Below the pieces are notes generated by a model. That model was not told where the DNA came from, ran no database searches, and was given only the letters and a program-made list of their open reading frames with translations. Made by a program: the position numbers and the translations under genes. This document shows positions 7,573-15,363 of a DNA stretch of 26,559 nucleotides, in pieces. The first letter of the stretch is position 1; each line of letters starts with the position of its first letter. This DNA is from an uncultured Clostridia bacterium (lineage in GTDB: Bacteria; Bacillota; Clostridia; Oscillospirales; Ruminococcaceae): positions 1-26,559 of the forward strand of contig CALXKG010000007.1 in the NCBI GenBank assembly GCA_944388825.1. Reading direction: 5' to 3'.

Positions 7573-8721
7573 ATGGCAAACAGAATGATCCTCAACGAAA
7601 CCTCTTACTTCGGCGCGGGCGCGATCTCGTCGATCGTCGACGAGGCGAAAGCGCGGGGCTTTCAGAAAATCCTGGTCGTCACCGACCCGTCGCTGGTCAA
7701 GTTCGGCGTCTCCGGCAAGGTGACGGCGCTTCTGGACGAAGCCGGCATCGCGTACGATATGTACACCGATATCAAGGCGAACCCCACCATCGCCAATATC
7801 CAGAACGGCGTCGCGAAGTTTAAAGAAGCGGGCGCCGACGCGATCGTCGCCATCGGCGGCGGCTCCTCGATGGACACCGCCAAGGGCATCGCGATCATCA
7901 TCGCCAACCCCGAGTACGCCGACGTCGTCTCGCTGGAAGGGGCGGTCGCGACGAAAAACAAGTGCGTGCCGATCATCGCCGTCCCCACCACGGCCGGCAC
8001 CGCCGCGGAAGTCACGATCAACTACGTCGTCACCGACGTCGAGAAGAAGCGCAAGTTCGTCTGCGTCGACCCCCACGACATCCCGGTCGTCGCGGTCATC
8101 GACCCCGATATGATGAGCTCGATGCCCAAGGGCCTCACCGCCTCCACCGGCATGGACGCGCTGACCCACGCGATCGAAGGGTATATCACCAAGGGCGCCT
8201 GGGAAATGACCGATATGATGCACCTCAAGGCGATCGAGATCATCTCCAAGTCGCTGCGCGGCGCCTGTGAAAACACTCCCGAGGGCCGCGAAGGGATGGC
8301 GCTGGGGCAGTATATCGCCGGCATGGGCTTCTCCAACGTCGGGCTGGGCATCGTCCACTCGATGGCCCACGCGCTGGGCGCGGTCTACGACACCCCCCAC
8401 GGCGTCGCCAACGCGATCCTGCTGCCGACCGTCATGCGCTACAACGCCGAAGCGACCGGCGAGAAGTACCGCGAGATCGCCCGGGCGATGGGCGTGCAGG
8501 GCGTCGACCAGATGACCCAGGAAGAGTACCGGAACGCCGCCTGCGAAGCGGTCGCCCAACTCTCCAAGGACGTCGGCATCCCGCAGGACCTCAAGGGGAT
8601 CGTCAAGGAGGAGGACGTCGACTTCCTCGCCCAGTCGGCGATGGACGACGCCTGCCGCCCCGGCAACCCGAAGGATCCGACCAAGGAAGATATCATCGCG
8701 CTGTACAAGTCGCTGATGTAA
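7573..8721 (+). CDS. fucO: Lactaldehyde reductase / iron-dependent group III alcohol dehydrogenase
   Basis: The 382-residue cytosolic enzyme reduces L-lactaldehyde to L-1,2-propanediol with NADH, which disposes of the lactaldehyde made from fucose or rhamnose. It closely resembles the remembered E. coli FucO sequence along its length, including MANRMILNE at the start, AIGGGSSMDTAKG, VPTTAGTAAEVTINYV, KRKFVCVDPHDIP and MGFSNVGLGIVH. The metal ligands are D195, H199, H262 and H276. GGAGG lies 9 bp before the ATG at 7573. Strong bias to C-ending codons suggests high expression. It stands alone with its own promoter and terminator, and no fucose isomerase, kinase or aldolase is adjacent. A role in 1,3-propanediol or general aldehyde reduction is the main alternative. 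Confidence 0.93.
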   Translation: MANRMILNETSYFGAGAISSIVDEAKARGFQKILVVTDPSLVKFGVSGKVTALLDEAGIAYDMYTDIKANPTIANIQNGVAKFKEAGADAIVAIGGGSSMDTAKGIAIIIANPEYADVVSLEGAVATKNKCVPIIAVPTTAGTAAEVTINYVVTDVEKKRKFVCVDPHDIPVVAVIDPDMMSSMPKGLTASTGMDALTHAIEGYITKGAWEMTDMMHLKAIEIISKSLRGACENTPEGREGMALGQYIAGMGFSNVGLGIVHSMAHALGAVYDTPHGVANAILLPTVMRYNAEATGEKYREIARAMGVQGVDQMTQEEYRNAACEAVAQLSKDVGIPQDLKGIVKEEDVDFLAQSAMDDACRPGNPKDPTKEDIIALYKSLM

Positions 8722-8755
8722 TGCCCCGGATGCGGGAAAACAGTATGGCATCATG

Positions 8756-8791
8756 AAGGGACAGCCCCTGGGAGCGGGGGCTGTCCCTTTT
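8756..8791 (+). terminator. Terminator of fucO
   Basis: AAGGGACAGCCCC (8756-8768) pairs with GGGGCTGTCCCTT (8777-8789), followed by TT. The 13 bp stem lies 35 bp after the fucO stop and between two convergent genes. The T-tract is short and there is none on the minus strand. Confidence 0.75.
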
Positions 8792-8810
8792 GCGTGGCGC
8801 GGAGAAACGG

Positions 8811-10442
8811 TCAGCTTTCAACCTTCTTTTCGTCGTAGAAGTTCTGGTAATCCTGGGTGTAGGCGGCGACATCCAGCTTTTCGCAGGCGGAAAGGTGTTC
8901 CGCCCAGGAGGCGTCGGTGACCCCCTGCATGATCGATTCGGCGGTAAAGTTCTGGATATAGGTGTTGATCTCGGTGAACTGCTCGGCCCGGCGGTCGACG
9001 ACCTCCTGCCTGTCCTGCCCCAGCGGCATCGGCTCGCAGAAGTAGGGGGTGTAGAGCGCTTCAAAGTCGGCCATCAGCTGGTCGCGGGGCTGCATCTCCC
9101 AGCTGTCGTACATTTCCTTCGGATAGATCCAGAAGCCAGACATCCCGGCGCCGTAGGTCTGGCGGGCCTGGGCAAAGTTGGTCAGGCCGTCCTTAAATTC
9201 GGTGACGCGGACTTTGACGCCGTCTTCGTTGACGGTGTAAACGTCCCCTTCCGGCCCCCAGGACCAGAGGGTGACGATCTCCTCCGAGCTGTTGACATAG
9301 TCGTAGAGGCGGATGGCGACTTCCGGGATCGCGCAGGTGGCGGAGATCTTGTAATAATCGTAGAACCAGTCGCCGTCGATGTTCCGCCCGGTGACGGTGA
9401 TATTGCCGTTTTTGTCCTGCATCGGCAGCATCGGGACATACTGGTCCATCTTGTCGGCGCCGACGACGATATCCAGGTAGGAATGGTGGCCGAACGAGCC
9501 GATGCGGCCGGCCGCGCCTTTGGCCAGGAAGTCGGCCGACTGCTGGACAAAGCCGTCGGGGTCGATGAGGCCGTTTACATACAGCTTGTTGGCAAATTCC
9601 AGGAAGTCCCGGTATTCCTCCCGCGCCGGGGCGAAGGAGACGACGCCGTCGTCGATCTGGACGTAGTTTGTGCTGTGGATGCCGCAGGAGTTCATCAGGA
9701 AATTCATCCCGTAGGCGTTGGCGTCCAGCGCGGCGGCGGTATTGCCCTGCATACTGAAGGGGATCTCGTCCGCCTCACCGTTGCCGTTGGGGTCCTGTTC
9801 CTTAAAGGCCATCAGGACGTCGAACAGCTCGTCCTGGGTCGTCGGGACCTCCATCCCGACCGCGTCCAGCCAGTCCTTGTTGATGGCGTAGCGGTTGTTG
9901 TGGGTGTAATACCCCTGCTGCTGGAAGGTGGGGAGGCTGTAGATGTTGCCGTCCTCCATCGTCCCGGCGACCTTCAATTCCGGGTGCTCGTCGTAGAAGG
10001 CGGTCACGTTGGGCGCGTACCGGTCGATCAGGTCGTTTAAGGGCAGGAAGGACTCGGTATAGGCGGCGAAGTTGCTGATCGAGCCGACCATGACGTCCGG
10101 CATCTCGCCGCTGGCGAGGATGACGCCGATCTGTTCCGCCCAGGCGGCCTGGGAGATCTCGGTGAATTCCAGCGTGATGCCGGTCTCCTCCTGCGCCCGC
10201 TGGACGCATTCCTTGTCCTGCCAGGAATTGCCGAGGTCGGAGACGTTTTTCTGCACCAGCATGGTCAGCGTGACCGGTTCGTTGACGATCGGCAGGCCGG
10301 TCTCGTTGAACCAGGCGGCCTCTTCGCCGGAGCCGGGGTCGGACGCGGGGGCGGAAGACGTTTCACCGCCGCCTCAGGACGCGAAGGCGGACATGGCGAG
10401 CAGCACCGCCAGAAGAGCCGTCAGCCGTTTTTTCGTTGTCAT
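8811..10442 (-). CDS. Extracellular solute-binding lipoprotein (family 1) with an in-frame TGA at the lipobox cysteine
   Basis: This is the substrate-binding component of the LplB/LplC-type carbohydrate importer encoded just upstream. GGAGGAATCCCC precedes ATG 10442. The first codons give a lipoprotein signal (MTTKKRLTALLAVLLAMSAFAS), then TGA as codon 23, then GGGETSSAPASDPGSGEE, a usual linker following a lipidated cysteine. The frame then stays open for 520 codons to 8811, with a normal binding-protein body (VTLTMLVQKNVSDLGNSW, ILASGEMPDVMVGSI). TGA therefore replaces the expected Cys TGC or TGT. If translation began at the internal ATG 10262, a 483-residue protein without signal or lipid anchor would result. 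A nonsense mutation or sequence error is the simplest reading, making this a possible recent pseudogene. Confidence 0.85.
10374..10376 (-). other. In-frame TGA at the expected lipobox Cys codon
   Basis: The codon after AFAS and before GGGE is TGA (TCA on the plus strand). TGA is used as a terminal stop by cysK, the YesM-like kinase, htrA and others here, so a changed genetic code is not supported. A GGCGG/CCGCC pairing immediately after the codon is possible but does not form a convincing SECIS. Confidence 0.85.
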
Positions 10443-10466
10443 GGGGATTCCTCCTTGTTTGCAAAA

Positions 10467-11372
10467 TTATCCTTTGACAGAGCCGATCATGACGCCCTGT
10501 ACAAAATATTTCTGGATAAAGGGATAGACCATCATGACCGGCAGCATCGAGACGATGATGACGCCGTATTTGATCGCTTCCGAGATCTTCTGCATCTCGA
10601 CGATCGCTTCCACGTCCATCCCTTCGCCGCCCTGGGCGAGGGTCTGGCCCAGGACCAGGATCTCCCGCAGGATCAGCTGCAAGGGGAAGTATTCCCGCTT
10701 GGTCACATAGATGAGGGCGGTGAAGTACCCGTTCCAGTACTGGATGCCGATATAGAGGGCGATGACCGCGACGATCGCCTTGGAGAGCGGCATGACGATC
10801 GAGAAGAAGAAGCGGATGTTGCCGCAGCCGTCGATGAAGGCCGCTTCCAGCAGCTCTTTGGGGATGTTGGTCGCAAAGAAGGTGCGGGCGATGATCATGT
10901 TGTAGCAGATGAACATCCCCATCAGGATCAGGATCAGCCGGGTATTGGTCAGGTTCAGGCTTTTCATGACCAGGTAGGTGGGGATCATGCCGCCGTTGAA
11001 GAACATCGTAAACAGGGCCAGCCGGATGAAGATCCCCCGCCCGGGGAGGTCGGTGCGGGAAGAGGCGTAGGCCGCCAGCAGCGTGACCATCGTCCCGCCC
11101 GCGGTGCCGCAGACGGTATAGAGGATGGTATTGGCATACCCCGTCCAGATGTCTTTATTCTGGAAGATATAGCTGTAGCCCCGCAGGCTGAAGCCGACCG
11201 GCATATAGAGGACTTTGCCCTGGGAGACCGCCGCCGGGTCGGAGATGGAGGCGATGACGACCAGATAGAGCGGGTAGGCGGCGACGATCAGGAACAGGAA
11301 ACTCAAAATCCCGACGGCGGCGTCGAAGATCTGGTCCCCGCGGGTTTTCCGTACGCCGAAAGAATGTGCCAT
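10467..11372 (-). CDS. Carbohydrate ABC transporter permease, LplC/YtcP type
   Basis: The 301-residue integral membrane protein forms half of the importer channel and docks to the shared ATPase. The EAA loop reads EAAFIDGCGNIRFFFSIVMP, with the conserved G seven residues after the alanines. Several hydrophobic segments are evident, including FLFLIVAAYPLYLVVIASIS near the N-terminus, and the C-terminus ends in FIQKYFVQGVMIGSVKG, typical of the YtcP/LplC group. ATG 11372 is preceded by AAGGAAGAGAG. It lies 19 bp after lplB and 24 bp before the solute-binding protein gene, so all three form one operon. No ATPase is encoded, which is usual for this family because one MsmX-type ATPase serves several importers. 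Confidence 0.93.
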   Translation of the reverse strand: MAHSFGVRKTRGDQIFDAAVGILSFLFLIVAAYPLYLVVIASISDPAAVSQGKVLYMPVGFSLRGYSYIFQNKDIWTGYANTILYTVCGTAGGTMVTLLAAYASSRTDLPGRGIFIRLALFTMFFNGGMIPTYLVMKSLNLTNTRLILILMGMFICYNMIIARTFFATNIPKELLEAAFIDGCGNIRFFFSIVMPLSKAIVAVIALYIGIQYWNGYFTALIYVTKREYFPLQLILREILVLGQTLAQGGEGMDVEAIVEMQKISEAIKYGVIIVSMLPVMMVYPFIQKYFVQGVMIGSVKG

Positions 11373-11391
11373 ATGACTCTCTTCCTTTCCA

Positions 11392-12339
11392 TTACCAAAG
11401 CCCTGCCCCGGTCAGCTTGTCCGAGAGCTTGTTGACGGCGAAAATGATGACCATGTTGACAATGTTGTTGAACAGCCCGATGGCGGCCGCATAGCTGTAC
11501 TGGGCGCCCTGGATGCCGATCTTGTAGACGTGGGTGCTGATGATCTCGGAGGTCGAGAGGTTGCCGGCCGACTGCATCAGGTAGACCTTTTCGTACCCGA
11601 CGCTCATGATCTGGCCGGAGTTTAGGATCAGAAGGGTGATGATGGTCGGCAGGATGGCCGGGATGTCGATGTTCCAGATCCGCTGGAGCTTGCCCGCCCC
11701 GTCGACGATCGCCGCCTCGTGGATCTCCTGGCTGACGCCGGAAAGGGCGGAGACGTAGATGATGGAGGCCCAGCCGGTGTTCTGCCAGGCCGCCGACCAG
11801 ACGAACATATGGGGGAAGAGGTCCGGGTTACCCAGGAAATCGACCGTGTTCCCCCCCAGCGAGCGGATGACGTTGTTGACAATACCGGTGCCGGGCGAGA
11901 AGAAGATGAAAAGCATACCGACCAGGACGACGACCGACAGGAAGTGGGGGATGTAGGTGATGGTCTGGGTGATCTTTTTAAACTTCAGGGAAGGGCAGTA
12001 GTTTAAAATCAGGGCCAGGACGATCGGGAACGGGAAGCAGACCAGCAGCTGGTAGATGCTCAGCGTCAGGGTGTTTTTGAGCAGGGTCCAGAAGGAGTAG
12101 GAGGTAAAGAACTTTTCAAAGTATTCCAGCCCGACCCACGGGCTGCCCCAGACGCCCCTGGCGGGGGTAAAGTCGCGGAAGGCGATCTGGATGCCGAACA
12201 TCGGCGCGTAGTTGAAAATGGCCATGTAGAGGACGGCCGGCAGCAGGAACAGGTAGAGCGCCCGGTTGCGCACCGCCAGTTTGACCCAGTGGGGGGTCTT
12301 CCGGACGCGGGGGGATGCGGCTGGTCTCGATTTTTCCAT
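11392..12339 (-). CDS. Carbohydrate ABC transporter permease, LplB/YtePQ type
   Basis: The 315-residue permease pairs with the LplC-type protein. A basic start (MEKSRPAASPRVRKTP) leads into LYLFLLPAVLYMAIFNYAPM, and the EAA loop is EAAIVDGAGKLQRIWNIDIP. The frame stays open to 12411, but GAGGTGAG ahead of ATG 12339 and the -10 box at 12369-12374 place the start at 12339. It is the first gene of a leftward operon that continues into lplC and the solute-binding protein. It diverges from the YesN-type regulator gene, which probably activates it. Homologues import oligosaccharides such as pectin or rhamnogalacturonan fragments; the substrate here is unknown. Confidence 0.93.
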   Translation of the reverse strand: MEKSRPAASPRVRKTPHWVKLAVRNRALYLFLLPAVLYMAIFNYAPMFGIQIAFRDFTPARGVWGSPWVGLEYFEKFFTSYSFWTLLKNTLTLSIYQLLVCFPFPIVLALILNYCPSLKFKKITQTITYIPHFLSVVVLVGMLFIFFSPGTGIVNNVIRSLGGNTVDFLGNPDLFPHMFVWSAAWQNTGWASIIYVSALSGVSQEIHEAAIVDGAGKLQRIWNIDIPAILPTIITLLILNSGQIMSVGYEKVYLMQSAGNLSTSEIISTHVYKIGIQGAQYSYAAAIGLFNNIVNMVIIFAVNKLSDKLTGAGLW

Positions 12340-12368
12340 AAGCTCACCTCGTCTGTACTTTTTTCTAT

Positions 12369-12399
12369 ATTGTAGCGTGAAAAACCGCCTGTTCCCATG
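12369..12399 (-). promoter_or_regulatory. Candidate promoter of the transporter operon with a CATGGGAA element
   Basis: On the minus strand TACAAT (12369-12374) lies about 30 bp upstream of the lplB ATG. There is no consensus -35; the position holds CATGGGAA (TTCCCATG at 12392-12399 on plus) followed by GGCGGTTT. A lacking -35 suggests activator dependence. The same element is repeated in the divergent promoter at 12501-12530. Confidence 0.5.
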
Positions 12400-12500
12400 T
12401 AAAAATAACATATTTTTTGGTAAAAAGAGCGAAAAGTCGCCTGCGTTTGAGAAAAAAATTCGAAAATCCGAAGAAATTACAAAGATATGGAATCATTAGA

Positions 12501-12530
12501 CATGGGAATCCCGCCGGTTTCCTGTATAAT
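12501..12530 (+). promoter_or_regulatory. Candidate promoter of the yesN-yesM-type operon with a CATGGGAA element
   Basis: A perfect TATAAT (12525-12530) lacks a consensus -35. CATGGGAA (12501-12508) and GCCGGTTT occupy the upstream positions, with nearly the same spacing to the -10 as in the divergent transporter promoter. The AT-rich stretch 12400-12500 between the two promoters could hold more activator sites, but I see no clear repeat there. Confidence 0.5.
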
Positions 12531-12539
12531 ATAGATAAG

Positions 12540-12570
12540 AAACGGCGGCAGTTTACAGGCGCCGCCGTTT
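12540..12570 (+). other. Stem-loop at the 5' end of the yesN-type transcript
   Basis: AAACGGCGGC (12540-12549) pairs perfectly with GCCGCCGTTT (12561-12570) around an 11-base loop, beginning about where transcription from the TATAAT at 12525 should start. The tail CTTTC is T-rich but short. It may be a 5' stabilising hairpin or a weak attenuator before the regulator gene. Confidence 0.55.
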
Positions 12571-12601
12571 CTTTCAACTCCAATCGGAAAGGATGCCGGA
12601 T

Positions 12602-13351
12602 ATGGCCCATCGTGTGATTTTAGTGGACAACGAGCCCTGGGTCCTGACCTACCTGGTCCGCCAGTTCCCGTGGGAAGACTATCATTTTACCGTGACCGCC
12701 CAGTGCAGCAGTTCGCCGGAAGCGTACCGCCTGATCCGGGAGCAGCGGCCGGACGCCGTCTTTACCGATATCCGGATGCCGGAACTGTCGGGTATCCAGC
12801 TGATGGAAAAGGTCCGGCAGCTGGAAGGCAAAAGCCCGCTTTTTGTCATTATCAGCGGGTTTGCCGACTTTACCTATGCCCAGCAGGCGCTGCGGCTGGG
12901 CGCGTTCGACTACTGCCTCAAGCCGATCGACCCGGAGACCGCCGGCGATCTGCTGAAAAGGCTGGACGAGGCGCTGGGGCCGGAAGAGGCGGAAGCCCAG
13001 CCGGAAACGGCCGGGAGCTTCCACGGCAACGCGTCCATCCAGGCCATTTTGCAGTATATCCAGGGCCATTACTGCGAAAAGCTGCGGCTGAAAGACCTGG
13101 CGGCAAAGTTCTACCTAAACCCCGGGTACTGCAGCACGCTGTTTGTCAAGGCCACCGGCCGGACCTTCCCGGAGTATCTGACGGCGCTGCGGGTCGAGCG
13201 GGCGTGCGGGCTTTTGCGGAACAGCAGCCTGTCGATATCGGAGATCGCTTCGGCGGTGGGGATCGACGACTATTTCTATTTTGGCAAGGTCTTTAAAAAG
13301 GCGACCGGGATATCGCCCGGCGAATACCGCAAAAAGGGGGACGCAAAGTGA
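12602..13351 (+). CDS. Response regulator with AraC-type DNA-binding domain (YesN family)
   Basis: The 249-residue cytosolic regulator is phosphorylated by the kinase encoded next and probably activates the divergent transporter operon. The receiver domain (about 3-120) has D9, phosphoacceptor D56 in FTDIRMPELSG and K107 in CLKPID. The AraC-type helix-turn-helix pair occupies about 145-247 (LRLKDLAAKFYLNPGYCSTL and SISEIASAVGIDDYFYFGKV, ending FKKATGISPGEYRK). Start ATG 12602 has AAAGGA 8 bp upstream; the in-frame ATG at 12593 would overlap that site. It is shorter than typical YesN proteins of 350-500 residues because the middle linker is almost absent. It overlaps the kinase gene by 4 bp. 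Confidence 0.92.
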   Translation: MAHRVILVDNEPWVLTYLVRQFPWEDYHFTVTAQCSSSPEAYRLIREQRPDAVFTDIRMPELSGIQLMEKVRQLEGKSPLFVIISGFADFTYAQQALRLGAFDYCLKPIDPETAGDLLKRLDEALGPEEAEAQPETAGSFHGNASIQAILQYIQGHYCEKLRLKDLAAKFYLNPGYCSTLFVKATGRTFPEYLTALRVERACGLLRNSSLSISEIASAVGIDDYFYFGKVFKKATGISPGEYRKKGDAK

Positions 13352-15075
13352 CGGCCGTACGGATGGACAGCCTGCGGCAGAAGACGCTGGCGCTGTTTCT
13401 GGTGGCGCTGGCCGTCCTTCTGACGATCCAGGGCGCGTATTTTTCCAGTGTGCTGTATATTAACCATCAGTCCGCGGAAGATTATGCGGACTTTTCCGCC
13501 CAGCAGGTCTGTTCGACGACCCGCCAGGTCTTCCAGAACTATGACAACGCCCTCTGCCAGCTGGGGCAGAACCGGGATGTGCAGGATCTGTTCATGGAGA
13601 CCGACCCGTATCAGTATTACCTCTCCTATAACGCCGTCCAGACGGTCTGCAGGTCGATGTCGCAGGTGCAGGAGGGCATTGAAAATATCCTGCTGCTGGA
13701 TCTGGAAGGGGGAACGGAATACTACCTGTACGCGCTGCACGACCGCCCGCTGGACCTGGAGGGGCTGGGCCTTACGCTGGAAGACCTGGGAGGGCCCGCG
13801 GAGAAAAGCGCCGCGTCCGCGTCCGTTTTCCTGGTTACAAACGGGTCGGGCGGGGAGCGCTTTTTCTGCTGCGCCCGTCCGGTGACCAGCACCTTCCTGG
13901 GGAAACAGTTCGGCGCCCATATCGGCTATGTGCTTTTGATGCTGAAGGCAGAGACGGTCAGCGGGCTGTTCTGGGAACGGGACGGGCAGGGGATCTACCT
14001 AGTGGACCGGGAGGGGGGAACGGCCTTCCCGGAGGCCGCCGGCGGCATCGCCGGTTCCCGCTATGTCAAGCGGGAGGAGGTCCTGTCGACGGGATGGGAG
14101 ATCGTGGTCGACTTAAACCCCCGGAATATGATGCGGCATTATTTTTCCGTGCTGTTTGCGGCGCTGGGGACGGCGCTGACGATGGTGCTGCTGCTGGTGG
14201 GGTGGTTTATTTTAAACCACCGGCTGATCACCCGCCCGATGCTCACCCTGACCCGGGAGATCGGGGAGCTTGACCGGAACGGGCTGTCGGGGCGCATCGC
14301 CGGCCGTTACCCGGGGGAGATCGGGATGATGGCCCAGTCGGTCAACCATCTGCTGGACCGGCTGCAGCAGATGGCGCGGAACATTTTCCGGCTGCAGGAC
14401 CAGATGTATGAGAGCGAGCTGCGGGAAAAGGAGACGCGGCTCTACGCCCTGCAGGCGCAGGTCAACCCGCACTTCCTCTTTAATACCCTCCAGTGTATCG
14501 CCGGGATCGCCGCCGCCCACGGGGAAGAGGAGATCGTCGGCATCTCCCTTTCCCTCAGCAGGATCTTTCACTATGCCGTCCGTTCCCAGGGGGAGATCAC
14601 CGTCCGCAGGGAGCTGGCGATGACCGAGGAATACCTTAAAATCATTGAGGTGCGGTTTATGGGCAAGTACCGGTATGCGATCGACGTGGACCCCGCCCTG
14701 TATGGCGTCCCCTGTCAGAAGATGATCTTGCAGCCGCTGGTGGAGAACGCGGTGCTGCACGGGCTGGAAAACACCTATCGGGATGGGCTGGTCCGCATCT
14801 GCGGCAGGCGGCAGGATGGGAAGGCCGTCTTTTCGATCGCGGACAACGGCTGCGGGATCCCGGCGGAGCGGCTGGCGGAACTGAAGCGCTCCATCTCCGA
14901 CCCGGAAGAGGCGCGGCGGCGGAGCGTCAAGACCGACCGCATCGGACTGGCCAACGTCCAAAGCCGGATACAGGCGGTTTACGGGCCGGCGTACGGGCTG
15001 GCCATCGACAGCGCCGAGGGGGAGGGGACGGTCGTCACCCTGACGCTGCCGCTGCCGGACGGGACGCCGCCGTGA
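13348..15075 (+). CDS. Sensor histidine kinase, YesM/LytS-like (His_kinase family)
   Basis: The 575-residue membrane kinase senses an extracellular signal, probably a glycan or the loaded binding protein, and phosphorylates the YesN-type regulator. A membrane segment lies at about 14-36, an extracytoplasmic sensor of about 220 residues follows, and a second segment (VLFAALGTALTMVLLLVGWF) precedes a HAMP region. The phosphorylated histidine is H375 in QAQVNPHFLFNTLQ, and the ATPase domain shows LQPLVENAVLHGLE, IADNGCGIP and GLANVQSRIQ. Translation starts at GTG 13348, overlapping the regulator's stop as GTGA, with GGGGG 7 bp upstream; this signals translational coupling. The gene ends in TGA. 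Confidence 0.93.
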   Translation: MTAVRMDSLRQKTLALFLVALAVLLTIQGAYFSSVLYINHQSAEDYADFSAQQVCSTTRQVFQNYDNALCQLGQNRDVQDLFMETDPYQYYLSYNAVQTVCRSMSQVQEGIENILLLDLEGGTEYYLYALHDRPLDLEGLGLTLEDLGGPAEKSAASASVFLVTNGSGGERFFCCARPVTSTFLGKQFGAHIGYVLLMLKAETVSGLFWERDGQGIYLVDREGGTAFPEAAGGIAGSRYVKREEVLSTGWEIVVDLNPRNMMRHYFSVLFAALGTALTMVLLLVGWFILNHRLITRPMLTLTREIGELDRNGLSGRIAGRYPGEIGMMAQSVNHLLDRLQQMARNIFRLQDQMYESELREKETRLYALQAQVNPHFLFNTLQCIAGIAAAHGEEEIVGISLSLSRIFHYAVRSQGEITVRRELAMTEEYLKIIEVRFMGKYRYAIDVDPALYGVPCQKMILQPLVENAVLHGLENTYRDGLVRICGRRQDGKAVFSIADNGCGIPAERLAELKRSISDPEEARRRSVKTDRIGLANVQSRIQAVYGPAYGLAIDSAEGEGTVVTLTLPLPDGTPP

Positions 15076-15081
15076 TACCTG

Positions 15082-15243
15082 GAGCGTGTTTGAAATCCCT
15101 CTGCCACGGTCTCATTCTGCTGAAAAGAGGCGTCTGCGGCGTCCGAAGGACTTGCAATACGGACGCATTTCCTGCGTCTTTCGTCCCGGGTTACTCCTCT
15201 TTTCAGCGCATGATGTAAGCATACAGGAGTTTCAAACGCGTTC
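15082..15243 (+). repeat. Palindromic MITE-like element (second family)
   Basis: A 162 bp nested palindrome lies between the kinase and sulfatase genes. Its ends GAGCGTGTTTGAAATCCCT (15082-15100) and AGGAGTTTCAAACGCGTTC (15225-15243) are inverted, matching at 15 of 19 positions with only transitions. Inside are GCTGAAAAGAGG (15119-15130) with CCTCTTTTCAGC (15196-15207), and GCGTCCG (15139-15145) with CGGACGC (15160-15166). No transposase is encoded. It differs in sequence from the repeat at 3575-3748. Confidence 0.75.
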
Positions 15244-15304
15244 TGGCGAAGGAATTGCATAAAGCCCCGCTTTTTTTCCATACCGGCCGGTCCCCGGGGA
15301 CGGG

Positions 15305-15310
15305 TATAAT
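15305..15310 (+). promoter_or_regulatory. -10 box of the sulfatase promoter
   Basis: TATAAT lies about 54 bp upstream of the sulfatase ATG. The -35 position (TACCGG) is far from consensus, suggesting a weak or activated promoter. The CATGGGAA element of the transporter promoters is absent here. Confidence 0.5.
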
Positions 15311-15363
15311 GAAAAGGGCCCCCGCTGGGGCGCCGGATCTTGTACCAGGAAAGCAGGGAGAAT

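Noticed and set aside
7381..8754. A 457-codon open frame on the minus strand opposite fucO
   Set aside because: Its composition (Asp, Gly, Val, Arg, His) mirrors the complement of fucO codons, no motif is present, and fucO is certain.
8790..10040. A 416-codon open frame on the plus strand opposite the solute-binding protein gene
   Set aside because: It is an antisense shadow of a clear binding-protein frame and lacks a start signal or motif.
10340..10376. Selenocysteine insertion at the in-frame TGA
   Set aside because: No convincing SECIS hairpin follows the TGA, no selenoprotein genes are in view, and a selenocysteine lipobox has no precedent that I know. A nonsense change or sequence error is simpler.
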